Assembly: GCF_037935975.1 (NCBI RefSeq)
Contig: NZ_CP149817.1
Location: forward strand, 3,658,001-3,722,000
Direction: 5' to 3'
Origin: Teredinibacter turnerae
GTDB taxonomy: Bacteria; Pseudomonadota; Gammaproteobacteria; Pseudomonadales; Cellvibrionaceae
DNA length: 64,000 nt
In this document: piece after piece, positions 1 through 9,057 of the stretch
Layout: each line of letters begins with the position of its first letter
How positions within the stretch are numbered: the first letter of the stretch is position 1
Program-made: the position numbers and the translations under genes
The notes under the pieces: model-generated
Told to the model about the DNA's origin: nothing
The model's database searches: none
Seen by the model: the letters and a program-made list of their open reading frames with translations, nothing else

Positions 1-686
1 ACGTATCTTACCCCATCCAAGCGCAGATCTCGGTTCACATGACTGTGGCCGTATACATGAAGTGAAGAACCCAACTCTCGTAATTGCTCATCTATTCGCA
101 AACTTCCCAAAACGGGGTAAACCACGCGGTGTCGAGAAGGTATGTAGTGCGGCATTAAATCAATTCTTGGCACAAAATGAGAAAAAGTCACAACGTTTCC
201 AGCACTACTTTTCTCAAGTGAATTTTGCGATAGAAAGTATTCGCAGACATCTGATGTAGTGCGCAGCTCCGAAGGCCACCTACAATTTCTAAAATCCATC
301 CATGCGCGCTCTAGTTCTGGCGATAGAGACCCGAAACTGTAATCGTACCACCCTAATAGTGGAATAATCTCCGTGTTTCCGATGTGAGAACGTGAAATCT
401 GTATACCGTATTGTCTACACATAGATTTCAGCAAGCCAAATTTTTTTAATGAGGTTTCGCTACCGCATCGATTCACCCAGAGGTCATGATTACCGGGCAC
501 AAAAAAAACCACCTCGAAACGTTTGCACAACTGCTCGAAACAGCGCTCGATTCTGCTGATAGAATCCGAGATATCTCCCGCTAAAATCAGGGCATCGTTG
601 AGATAATCGGTTTTAGAAAGTTGTCCCAACCAGGACTCGTTTTCCTCAAAGTCAGTGTGGATATCAGACAAAACGAATAATCGCAT
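1..686 (-). CDS. Metallophosphoesterase, C-terminus cut by window edge
   Basis: Reading the minus strand from the ATG at 686 gives an open frame that runs off the left edge. It begins MRLFVLSDIHTDF and carries the calcineurin-like phosphoesterase metal-ligand series in order: SDIH near the start, AGD about residue 39, PGNHD about residue 65, a single His in SHF, and GHSH just before the edge. These residues bind the two metal ions in this superfamily, so the protein should be a metal-dependent phosphohydrolase. The substrate cannot be told from sequence. An in-frame ATG at 698 is an alternative start; neither has a clear ribosome binding site. About 228 residues are visible, so only the last few tens are probably missing. 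It has no functional link to its neighbours that I can see. Confidence 0.85.
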   Translation of the reverse strand, partial: MRLFVLSDIHTDFEENESWLGQLSKTDYLNDALILAGDISDSISRIERCFEQLCKRFEVVFFVPGNHDLWVNRCGSETSLKKFGLLKSMCRQYGIQISRSHIGNTEIIPLLGWYDYSFGSLSPELERAWMDFRNCRWPSELRTTSDVCEYFLSQNSLEKSSAGNVVTFSHFVPRIDLMPHYIPSRHRVVYPVLGSLRIDEQLRELGSSLHVYGHSHVNRDLRLDGVRY

Positions 687-887
687 GGCAACGTACATTT
701 AGCAGGTAGTTAGTGGTTGTAAGACGTCTGGCAGAGTTAAGCATAAACGGGCGTAAAAGCCTAGCTAAGGCGCAATAAATTAACGAAGACTCCGTTTTTT
801 TCATGCATGGCAGCACAGAAAGATTTCAGGCTTACCGCTCAATTATAGCTTTCGTGTCGACTAGCAGTAACCTAAAGGAACCCCTTG

Positions 888-1070
888 ATTAACCTATTAA
901 CCCGGCCGCAAAATAGATCTTCCTGATCTATTTTACCGTCGTCCTAAAAATCTGGCGGTTTTGTGCGAAACCCTGGCTATTTAGGGCTCGCATGAACTTT
1001 CAGTTCATGGCGGTGCGTCCCTGCACAGCCTATTAACCCGGCATAGACTGCCGCCGGGTTAGTAGTAATA
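888..1070. repeat. Intergenic palindromic repeat cluster
   Basis: Positions 910-919 and 925-934 form a perfect 10-bp stem (AAAATAGATC / GATCTATTTT) with a 5-nt loop. Positions 1030-1042 and 1053-1065 form a second 13-bp stem with one mismatch around TTAACCCGGC. Both follow a CCTATTAACCCGG sequence, and the segment GGCGGTGC.TCCCTGCAC.G.CTATTAAC recurs near 48.15 kb. This is therefore a member of a dispersed repeat family rather than a local terminator. Neither stem is followed by a clear T-run. Confidence 0.6.
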
Positions 1071-1602
1071 CTTCTGGCTTACAGGAAATTCACCTGAGTA
1101 GGTGCGGGAGCGAGGCGTGCTGGTTGCGCACATGGACGTAGGTCAGTAGCGTGAGCAAGAGCGAAAGCTTCGCGCGGCGAACGAGCAGCAACACCAGGTT
1201 AAGCCCTGTAGCAGCCACGGGCATAAAGGCGCGGCCTGCGGCGATTATTTGTGGTGTTGCCTTTCTTAAAAGGACTAAGGCCATTAACTTCGATAGGCGC
1301 CTAACAACTAATAGCCGAAGATCACGTAGAGAAATTATTAGGTTTGTCAGAGGTTCCTGAACACTTTGAAAGGAAAAACGCCAAATGAGGGTGTTCTTTT
1401 CTAGCTACCAATCGATCTAAGCAAGATATATTGCACGCTCCAAACCCTTTGGGCTTGGTTTAAGCAAGTTTCTATTCGATCTGGGCTAAGGACAAAATGG
1501 AAGGCAAGACAGGAAAGCTGTGTAAACAAAAGAATATCGAATAGTGGCGATTATCGCCAAGGACTAGCACACCACAATCACACCAAAGTTTCAAAGGATG
1601 CT

Positions 1603-1677
1603 ATAAATCTCAAATCTATAGTTCTCGAAACCATAGATCTTAAAATTAGTAATCTCAAAACTAAAGGCCTTAAAATT
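1603..1677 (+). repeat. Five degenerate 15-bp tandem units
   Basis: Five consecutive 15-bp units (1603, 1618, 1633, 1648, 1663) fit the consensus ATARATCTYAAAAYT. Read on the + strand they encode a pentapeptide-like series with Leu every fifth residue (NLKSI VLETI DLKIS NLKTK GLKIF). The frame has no obvious start codon and no further repeats. It could be the remnant of a pentapeptide-repeat gene or a chance low-complexity tract. Confidence 0.45.
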
Positions 1678-1844
1678 TTTACGTCACGAAATTTGAGCAG
1701 AAAAGTACTTCGAAATATTATGAGCGCATCGAGTTGGTTTTTTTCAGCTGCACTAAGTAATCGTATCTTCACCATCGGCACTCTAACACCGATTTCCCAA
1801 TAAGAATTTCGTGTGCAGCTAAAAAACCTGATTCAACCAGCGCA

Positions 1845-2150
1845 TCAAAAATTAATCTGAGGGTTGGCTTCACTCATATTGTGGTTGTGCGCAAGATTTA
1901 GGCTACAAAACAAAGTGACTATGTCACGAATATTATTTGCTTGTACGAATAGATCAATCGGGCAATGAACGTCTAACTGGTCCATCACGATATTGGCTAT
2001 CTGGCAGTAATCGATAGAACTCACGCCGAGATCGACCAGGTAAGCGTTTTCCAGGCGGTGCTCATCCCACCCTTCCATTTCCTCCCGCGCATAGGGTGAT
2101 ACATCCTTTATTGCTTTTACGAGAGCATTGAGCACAAGTTGTCTGTCCAT
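1845..2150 (-). CDS. Acyl/peptidyl carrier protein
   Basis: A 101-residue protein with the carrier-protein signature DLGVSSIDY at residues 40-48. Ser45 occupies the position that receives the 4'-phosphopantetheine arm; the usual DSL triplet is here SSI. The acidic helices around it and the length fit the ACP/PCP family, with an extra C-terminal tail of about 15 residues. A GGAG Shine-Dalgarno sequence lies 8 nt before the ATG. It is divergently transcribed from a phosphopantetheinyl transferase gene 235 bp away, which probably activates it. No ketosynthase, adenylation or acyltransferase gene is nearby, so its acyl or aminoacyl load is unknown. The family call is firm; the pathway is open. 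Confidence 0.82.
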   Translation of the reverse strand: MDRQLVLNALVKAIKDVSPYAREEMEGWDEHRLENAYLVDLGVSSIDYCQIANIVMDQLDVHCPIDLFVQANNIRDIVTLFCSLNLAHNHNMSEANPQINF

Positions 2151-2385
2151 TAGTTAACTCCAGGTTAAATCAGGGTTGTCGATTCAACATGCTATGAATA
2201 GTTGTTATCATAGCCTGCACCACACCCGGCAACTAAGGATAAGTGTCACCGGTAATACGTGAACAATTTACAAGTTTCACCAACTATACGTCAGACTGAA
2301 TCCAACCCGGCGAATAGCAAACGCTTCACTGAAATCAAATCAGCAAAGTAATATTCAAACCTCACCACAAACCATACTGACCAAT

Positions 2386-3096
2386 ATGACCTCAGGCTTT
2401 TTAATCTCCCAGTCCGTTCGCCCTTGGATGAACACTGATATCTCCTGGTGCGACTGCAAGTTCGACGCAAATCACTATCAAGACAGCCTCTACGCTGCGT
2501 ATGGTGTATCGAAACCGCCCTCACTCCAAAACGCTGTTGTTAAGCGCAAAGCAGAATATCTGGCGGGGCGTTTATGCGCGTTTTCAGCGCTAGACCAACT
2601 CAAACTAAAGCCCCAAGATATTTCTTCAGGAAAAATGCGCAACCCAATATGGCCGGCGCACGTCCTCGGTTCAATCAGCCACTCCAACGATCGAGCCGTC
2701 GCTGTGGTAACTACCTCTAGCACACTTAGCGGGGTCGGCATCGACATTGAAAAAAAGATCGACACCGAACGAGCCCACAGTCTGAAAGACAAAATCATCA
2801 ATGCCCAGGAGATTGGGCGATTCACAACAGAGCCGGAAGAATTCGGCTTCTGGTTTACCATTGCTTTTTCAGCCAAAGAAAGCTTTTTTAAAGCGGCATT
2901 TCCTACGGTGCAAAGCTATTTCGATTTCGATGCTGTAGAGATTTCTCACATTGACCCGGCTACACAGGGATTACAGCTCACCGTGATAAACAGCCCGCAC
3001 CCGTCGTTACCAAACGGATGCAACTTCTATGCGCACTACGCAACCTTGCCTGACGATATGCTCGCAACCTTTCTTACTCTGCCGACATTGATCTAA
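2386..3096 (+). CDS. 4'-phosphopantetheinyl transferase, EntD/Sfp type
   Basis: This enzyme would transfer the phosphopantetheine arm of coenzyme A to the conserved Ser of a carrier protein. At 236 residues it has the EntD-like motifs in order: KRKAEYLAGRLCA (53-65), WP....GSISHS (89-100), GVGIDIE (116-122) with the Mg-binding Asp120 and Glu122, and FSAKESFFK (161-169) with Glu165 and Lys169. All key residues are intact. The start at 2386 has no strong ribosome binding site, and the in-frame ATG at 2428 is possible. The natural partner is the divergent carrier protein at 1845-2150. It might also serve distant NRPS/PKS or siderophore synthases, as EntD does for enterobactin. Confidence 0.9.
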   Translation: MTSGFLISQSVRPWMNTDISWCDCKFDANHYQDSLYAAYGVSKPPSLQNAVVKRKAEYLAGRLCAFSALDQLKLKPQDISSGKMRNPIWPAHVLGSISHSNDRAVAVVTTSSTLSGVGIDIEKKIDTERAHSLKDKIINAQEIGRFTTEPEEFGFWFTIAFSAKESFFKAAFPTVQSYFDFDAVEISHIDPATQGLQLTVINSPHPSLPNGCNFYAHYATLPDDMLATFLTLPTLI

Positions 3097-3255
3097 TGTC
3101 TGTTGCGAACACGAAAGGGCATCGCATTTTTTGGGAGTCGAAATTTCAAGGCTGTTCCTAACCCACTTCCAACCAATCCCCGAAGTTTTTTGTCCGCCAT
3201 AAATCCGTTAGTAATGTATTGCGATAAACTCCAGATTATCCATTGGTTTATCGCA

Positions 3256-6200
3256 CTAATGGGTTAGGTTCTCGGCGAGCTGCTTGTCGCCGTCGGCATC
3301 CTCCTTAGCCAGAATTTCATTAAAACGGCGATCGCCTAACGCGCTTTTTATAACTGTTAGTTTTTGCTGTAGTTCTTTTAATTGCGTATCTTGAGAAGCC
3401 GCTTTTGCCCGTGACCAAAGTTTGCTCATTACGGGTAAAGCTGCCTCATAATTTTGCATCCCATAGTCGATGTCGCACTCGACATTTTTCAATAGATCTT
3501 GCACGTGAGGAGGAACTTCATGATGGGCTCTGATCTGCTGGAGCAGTCTTTGTGCCCTGTCAAAATCGCCATCGGCTACCTGCGTCAGTAAAATCTCGAT
3601 TTGTTGCTGTAATTTAAAACCGGGTTCCGCTTCTTCGTAAGGAACATCATTTAATAGTTGATCCTCAAGGAGGCGGGCCTGATCTTTGTCGCCTGATGCA
3701 CGGTTAAACCGAACCAGTGCTTTCAATGAGCTAACAACCCTTGGCCAGGAATCATAATGGCGGTACACGCCAAGTGCTCGCTCGGCTACTGAAATGCATT
3801 CTGCCCAGTTTGTATTACGTTCGTAATACGCTAATAAAAATGTCGCCAATTGATGGAAATACGGCAGAGCGCTAGTTGAAGCTGTCGCATCTAGTTCCGA
3901 ATAGCTTGTGCGACAGCGCGCAACCGTTGGCGCAATCCACTCAACGTCTATTTCAGATGGCACCTTATTTAACTCAGCAGCAAGCGCGAGCCAGGCGACA
4001 ACCTGGTCTTGGGAATAATCGCGATCGGGGAGCGGGTGACGGTTGAGCAGTTCCAGGCACCAGCTTGCTAGCTCGGGTACCAACCCGACTGACATAAACA
4101 ACCGTTCTACTGCATTCTTAACGCCGAAAAATTCAGCAAATTTGTAGTTCTGCCAAAGACGCTCGAAATGTAATACCCAATCTGCTCTATGTACGACCAG
4201 GTAATTTAATATCTCGCTGTTATTCTGCTGACTCACCCTACCCGATAGGAAACAAAGCGATTCACATACCCAACGGCTAAATAAAACCGCGTGCTCATCA
4301 TCTATTTGAGCTTGCTGTGCCACGATAAAATCAATTTCATCACGCCCGAGCATATGCCCCAGATTAGAGCGACGAAAAAATCCATGTTGATAATGTTTGT
4401 CAACCCAAACTCTATAATTCTCGTGCGTAGATTCTTCTCCCGAAGAGGATTGCCAATAGCTATCGTTTTGCTGAATTACAGCACCTAGCATTTCCATCAA
4501 AACCGCGGGGGATTGAGCTAAAAGAGAGAAAAACACCTGCTCATTATGGGGAAGGGCGGCCCAATATTGCCGATAAAATCCATCTTTAACAGAATCGATA
4601 GGATAGTCCGTCAATCGCGCTAAAATTTCATCTACAGAATACAGGGAGAGTTCGGGTATTAGCTTTTTCTGTAACCAAGGATTTCCACCGCAACGCTCTG
4701 CAACCTGCATTGCAGCCGCAAATGTATCTTGCTGAGAAAGCTGAGCGGTGCGAAGTGAATCACAGGCAATCAATCTTCGATCAATATTGATTATTCCGGA
4801 GAGACGAAACGTTTTGTAGGCGTCTGAAAATACATCCCTACCGGTAGCAATAACAATTTGATTGAACCGTTCCAGGATAGCCACCACCTCTTGAGCAACT
4901 GGGCGTAAGTCGAAATCGTCGAAAACAAAGCAACAGCGTTTTTGTGCAAGTGCTTCAGCGAAATTGTCCACATCCTCTGCACCAGCCTCGAGTACCCCCG
5001 CAGTCATATGAATGACATCAGTGAGCTCGTACGCGAACCCCTGACAAGAAAAATAGAAGGCATAGTCGACTTTTTCTGCGGCCGCCAAATAGACGGCAAC
5101 ACGTTGCGCGGTATACGTCTTTCCCATTCCCTCAGAACCAACGATAGCGACTTTTCCGCCACATGTTTGGCAGTAATCCGCCACAGGAAGCGCGATACTA
5201 TCGCTTGTACTACCTGCACCCACAGAGAGCCTCTCTAGATCAAAGCCGAAAATGCGTTCTTGAAGCGCTCCCCAGCCAGAGGGGATATCCGCTATCTGGG
5301 ACACACCTTGCTGGAAAAATCGTACCTTCTGCTGTCCAAAATGGAGTAGCAGCGGCCACATCGGAAATGGCACAGGTGACGGATTAAATGATTCGTCCTG
5401 GGAATTGCGTTGTAACTCTTTTCTCGCCTCGACCACAGCCTGCCCCAGCTCAACCCCCAGGGTTAGCGCACGGTAGACAGAGTGAAATACAACGCTTGAA
5501 GATTGCGGCAGCACAGCTTGGGAAAGGCCAAGTATGTTGCCCTTATACGCCCGGCACGCTATTTGGGTGATAGCATGAAAGCCGCGCTGGTGAGGTATTG
5601 CCAGACCTTGCTCATCGACATATTCACGTACGTCCATAGAGACACAGCCCAACGATGCAGCTCCACATGCTTGGAACACGCCGAGAAAATCATGGCGTTG
5701 GTCGTTAGCCAGATAGTAGATGCTGCCCTCGCCAATGCAAACGTCACCGAAGTAATGCAAAATATGTATAGGCTTATCCGTCACCTGCAGCCTGTTGTTC
5801 ACTGCCTCCGGCGACGGATTCAGCATCAATTCGTAAACGAGGTTGCCACCTTCGCGAACCGCGCGGTTAGCGCAGCCGACAGCTTGGCTGAGATGGTGAG
5901 CGTCCACAGCGCCGCCCGACTGAGCAACTACCCACAGTGCGCGTAAGGGAGACGGCTGAGAGTCAATAGGGTCTTGCGGTTGCTCACCTAATATGGTTGA
6001 AAGCTGCCCAGACATCGGGTCATGGGCGACTAATCCTAACTCGATTTCCGAGTCAGGTTCACCATATAACTGACCATATAACTGAGAGTTGATCCGTGAA
6101 AATCGGCTGACGCTGGCCGACAGCACATACTTCGTATCTGGCAATACGACAGTTTCCCAAAACTCCTCAAAAAACTCAGAATCATCAGAATCAATAGAGA

Positions 6201-6507
6201 CTTCCAATTTAGCAAACCCTGCCTCCTCTATTTCATGGATAATTTTCATTAATTCATGATCTTCCCCCAACAGATTATCAGCCAGCCGCTGCCCACCAGA
6301 AATGAGCTTTTCAGCGATATTCAGCACAGTCTTATCCGGCTTAGGTTCGCTCGGAACACCGGCATAAAAGGAGGCAAAAGCCTGACGCAAAGCTTTGCTA
6401 TGCGGAGAATCAAATGCATCTACGTGGTACGCGATGATCTGTCCGCCTTTTTCGAGTTGCACCAATACCTGGCGAGTTTCCGGTTTTTGCTGTATACGCA
6501 GATGCAT
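3256..6507 (-). CDS. CHAT-like protease domain fused to STAND NTPase and C-terminal alpha repeats
   Basis: The ATG at 6507 is chosen because AGGAG precedes it by 5 nt; a longer frame to 6579 starts with TTG and has no such site. The product has 1083 residues. Residues about 180-370 follow the pattern of CHAT (caspase-like) domains: an IHILHYFGD strand (247-255), VFQAC with Cys281, and the helix VYRALTLGVELGQAVVEAR near 344-362. The usual GHG histidine is replaced (HYFGD), so protease activity is uncertain. An NTPase follows, with Walker A GSEGMGKT (457-464) and Walker B CCFVFDDFD (525-533). The last 250 residues or so are helical and TPR-like. The layout resembles signalling STAND proteins used in stress or phage-defence responses. 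No partner gene lies beside it. Confidence 0.7.
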   Translation of the reverse strand: MHLRIQQKPETRQVLVQLEKGGQIIAYHVDAFDSPHSKALRQAFASFYAGVPSEPKPDKTVLNIAEKLISGGQRLADNLLGEDHELMKIIHEIEEAGFAKLEVSIDSDDSEFFEEFWETVVLPDTKYVLSASVSRFSRINSQLYGQLYGEPDSEIELGLVAHDPMSGQLSTILGEQPQDPIDSQPSPLRALWVVAQSGGAVDAHHLSQAVGCANRAVREGGNLVYELMLNPSPEAVNNRLQVTDKPIHILHYFGDVCIGEGSIYYLANDQRHDFLGVFQACGAASLGCVSMDVREYVDEQGLAIPHQRGFHAITQIACRAYKGNILGLSQAVLPQSSSVVFHSVYRALTLGVELGQAVVEARKELQRNSQDESFNPSPVPFPMWPLLLHFGQQKVRFFQQGVSQIADIPSGWGALQERIFGFDLERLSVGAGSTSDSIALPVADYCQTCGGKVAIVGSEGMGKTYTAQRVAVYLAAAEKVDYAFYFSCQGFAYELTDVIHMTAGVLEAGAEDVDNFAEALAQKRCCFVFDDFDLRPVAQEVVAILERFNQIVIATGRDVFSDAYKTFRLSGIINIDRRLIACDSLRTAQLSQQDTFAAAMQVAERCGGNPWLQKKLIPELSLYSVDEILARLTDYPIDSVKDGFYRQYWAALPHNEQVFFSLLAQSPAVLMEMLGAVIQQNDSYWQSSSGEESTHENYRVWVDKHYQHGFFRRSNLGHMLGRDEIDFIVAQQAQIDDEHAVLFSRWVCESLCFLSGRVSQQNNSEILNYLVVHRADWVLHFERLWQNYKFAEFFGVKNAVERLFMSVGLVPELASWCLELLNRHPLPDRDYSQDQVVAWLALAAELNKVPSEIDVEWIAPTVARCRTSYSELDATASTSALPYFHQLATFLLAYYERNTNWAECISVAERALGVYRHYDSWPRVVSSLKALVRFNRASGDKDQARLLEDQLLNDVPYEEAEPGFKLQQQIEILLTQVADGDFDRAQRLLQQIRAHHEVPPHVQDLLKNVECDIDYGMQNYEAALPVMSKLWSRAKAASQDTQLKELQQKLTVIKSALGDRRFNEILAKEDADGDKQLAENLTH

Positions 6508-6578
6508 TCGTTCTCCTGAATGGGTTTTGTTTAAGCGGGATGCGGGATCGGCGTTGAGTATGAATCCGGCAGAGATCA

Positions 6579-6606
6579 ATTAAATGGATGGCCTCAACTA
6601 TTTAGT
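6579..6606. repeat. 28-bp palindromic repeat unit
   Basis: ATTAAATGGATGG...CTATTTAGT, a near-perfect inverted repeat of 28 bp. It matches in size and arms the units at 8976-9003 and 47935-47962. It lies just upstream of the CHAT/STAND gene start and has no T-run. Confidence 0.55.
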
Positions 6607-7285
6607 TAGCTTCACGCCTTTTACACAATAAAATCAGCCGCAAATATTATAGGAACCTATCGCCTGCCAACATCGCCAGAAGTATACCGGGGGTTTGCGT
6701 GCGAATTCTCACAAATAGCGCGGTCATTCACAATGGCCGCGCTCCAATTTAAGAAGAACCGTTATTGAACCACCACCTTAAAATACAAATTTTGCACACG
6801 TAGGCCAGGGGTTAGTTAGCTCGCGAGCTAAGCCACATCCGCAACAAAGAAATATTTTAACAAACGCATTGCTGCTAAAAACATTTCCCTCTCGTTAACA
6901 CATTTATATTTCTTTTTGATGTACGCACGCGCAGCCTCCTGCACATATTACCGCCAACATCTAAATCAACACATAGCAACTGGAGCAAACCGCAGCCTCT
7001 AGCCGCAACGGTGAAAGTTCGACTGAGATCTAGGTCATCAAGACCACCCCTTGACGCACATTTCATCTTTGACTGTTAAACAAAGTGATTTAGCCACAGG
7101 AGTTTTCGCCGGCAGACATGCTTGCCCCCCGGTCCTGGCACGGTATGAATGCTGCGAATAACTAAAGCGAGCGATTAGCGGAAAGAATACGGTAAAAAAA
7201 TGAATCAACAGTGCGGAACGTTGCGGCTAATAGGGTAACAACCAATATTAACTCTACATGGAAAAGCGAACTACCACAGGCGCAG
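6607..7285. other. Intergenic region, nothing recognised
   Basis: About 680 bp between the start of the CHAT/STAND gene and the end of the GAF-EAL gene. I see no open frame with family features, no RNA gene and no clear terminator. Confidence 0.5.
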
Positions 7286-8551
7286 CTAATCCAGCGCCGG
7301 AGTTTCCCAAGTAGAAAAATACGCGAAAGGGTAAGGTTTAGAAACTAGATAGCCCTGAATAAGCGTAACACCCAAGTGGCGTAGCGTTCTCAGCTCCTCG
7401 CGCGTCTCAACACCTTCAGCGATCAGCTGATACTTGCACCTGTGCGAAAACTCAACTAACGCCGAAGCGAGTGCCTGCTTGTCGGAATCACGATCAATAT
7501 TTCGAATCAGACTTATATCTAGCTTTATGATATCTGGCTTCAAAAGCAAAATGTGCCGAAGGCTGGCATAACCGGCACCAGCGTCGTCAACTGCCAGCCG
7601 GGCTCCCCGACTTCGCAGTGGTGCCAATATCGCACCAATCGCTGAGTAGTCTCGCACTACATCGTGCTCAGTAATCTCTAAAACCAGATTACTTAAATCG
7701 TCGATTCCGGAAAATATATGCGCAAGCTCCCCTGTGCAGGCCAAACCCGGTGAGACGTTACAACTCAGATATTGTCCTTGCTCAAACTGGCGGAGATATT
7801 CCAGGCCCTTCGTAATAATATGGCTATCTATGAAACCTCCCAAGCCAATCGCCGTAGCCTGCTGAAAGAGCTTTTCTATTGGCAAAAAGTGGACTCGTGT
7901 ACGACATAGGCATTCGTAACCAACAGTCCTACCCGCGTTTACATCAAAAATAGGCTGAAAGTTAAGGTCTATTTTTTTGTTGTGTACAAGTGCACGAATT
8001 TGCTCGTGCAAACTTTTACGGCGCAGTTCCTCACCCCGACTTTGCTCGATCACTATCGCGGCGATGTCCGCAAAGACGCGCATAAAACCTAGATCTTTGT
8101 CACAAAGACTATAGTTAGGCACCCGACTGAATCCGCAAAAAGTGCCGAACACACGACCGTCTGAAAATTTTAGCGGCACACTGACATGAGAGCCAACGGG
8201 AACAGCACGCGTTGCCTCAATCTGCAACGCCAACAGGTTATCTTGCGCGTTGCAGATAAGTTCCGGGAGCGTACCATCCACAATACGCTTGCAGTAGCTC
8301 TCGTCTAATGGATTGCTCGCGCCTACAGAAATGATCTCCACACCGGCCTTTGATTCCACATAACGAAAGACTCGGTGGTCATCAACGAATTCGGAAATAA
8401 AAGACACTTCAAAGTCCATCCGCTCTCTGACAGACGACAACAGGTGTTTCAGCACGTAATCTGTGGAGCTTTCTTTTTCAGATAACACACTATCAATAGC
8501 GGACCCCAGACGCGTCGCTGGTCCTTCTGCTTTATTGGGATCTGAAGACAT
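7286..8551 (-). CDS. GAF-EAL cyclic-di-GMP phosphodiesterase
   Basis: A 421-residue soluble signalling protein with an N-terminal GAF sensor domain (about 30-175) and an EAL domain (about 185-415). The EAL domain would hydrolyse c-di-GMP to pGpG. The signature loop reads YECLCR (E213-C-L) instead of EAL. The metal and catalytic positions are nonetheless present: E213, N265, E292, the DD pair at 322-323, K343 and E379 in EGVET, followed by QGYLVSKP. The protein is therefore likely active. There is no GGDEF domain and no membrane segment, so it would sense a cytoplasmic signal through GAF. It stands alone, with long gaps on both sides. Confidence 0.9.
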   Translation of the reverse strand: MSSDPNKAEGPATRLGSAIDSVLSEKESSTDYVLKHLLSSVRERMDFEVSFISEFVDDHRVFRYVESKAGVEIISVGASNPLDESYCKRIVDGTLPELICNAQDNLLALQIEATRAVPVGSHVSVPLKFSDGRVFGTFCGFSRVPNYSLCDKDLGFMRVFADIAAIVIEQSRGEELRRKSLHEQIRALVHNKKIDLNFQPIFDVNAGRTVGYECLCRTRVHFLPIEKLFQQATAIGLGGFIDSHIITKGLEYLRQFEQGQYLSCNVSPGLACTGELAHIFSGIDDLSNLVLEITEHDVVRDYSAIGAILAPLRSRGARLAVDDAGAGYASLRHILLLKPDIIKLDISLIRNIDRDSDKQALASALVEFSHRCKYQLIAEGVETREELRTLRHLGVTLIQGYLVSKPYPFAYFSTWETPALD

Positions 8552-9057
8552 TTTTACTGCCTATAGATGAATCTGTATTTCAATGGCACCTATTTAGCCT
8601 AATCCCAAAGGACCGAAAATCAATATATCGACGCGTTTTTCGGCACAACATTCAACAATAAAGCGTCGCCAATCCCAGGCGGGTTAAACGAGCTTTGATA
8701 AATATTGGGATGATTTTTACTTCGCCTTACCGTCAAAGGGATCTAGAGCAAGTCGCCTAATGAGGCGCCTGCCGGGTTCTGCGTAGAAATTCTACTCAAA
8801 TGCAGGAGAGGGATAAAAATAAACTCACTGGCGATTTATAAAATTAGGCTTAATCAAGTCCGCTGACCAGCCCTGTTCAAACGCTTGAAATCAACGTCCC
8901 CATAGTCCAAAGAGAAATATAAGCCATTGAAATATAAAAACTTACATATGTTTACCACTATTTGTAGGGCGCGCGATTAAATGGACGGCAGCCTCTATTT
9001 AATTGCAGGGCTGTAACAGGGGGTTCAAATTCACAGGTCGCCAACGTACGGCTACGG
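8552..9057. other. Intergenic region with one palindromic repeat
   Basis: About 500 bp without a gene. It contains the 28-bp palindrome at 8976-9003. Nothing else is recognised. Confidence 0.5.
8976..9003. repeat. 28-bp palindromic repeat unit
   Basis: ATTAAATGGACGG...CTATTTAAT with perfect 7-bp terminal arms. It has the same length and arms as the units at 6579 and 47935, which suggests a dispersed family. Confidence 0.6.

Larger units (their letters stand above)
687..1844. other. Intergenic region without a convincing gene
   Basis: Some 1.15 kb with no recognisable gene. It holds two hairpin repeats (910-934 and 1030-1065) and a short degenerate tandem repeat (1603-1677), each listed separately. 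The stretch 1090-1360 is open in frames on both strands (about 64-69 codons), is rich in Arg, Leu and Ala in both, and matches no family I know. It may be decayed or repeat-derived sequence. Confidence 0.5.

Noticed and set aside
1090-1360. Overlapping open frames of about 64-69 codons on both strands
   Set aside because: No family features, no ribosome binding site, composition biased in both frames; not supported as genes.
6507-6579. Longer start for the CHAT/STAND gene at 6579
   Set aside because: It would start with TTG inside a palindromic repeat unit, while the ATG at 6507 has a strong AGGAG site.
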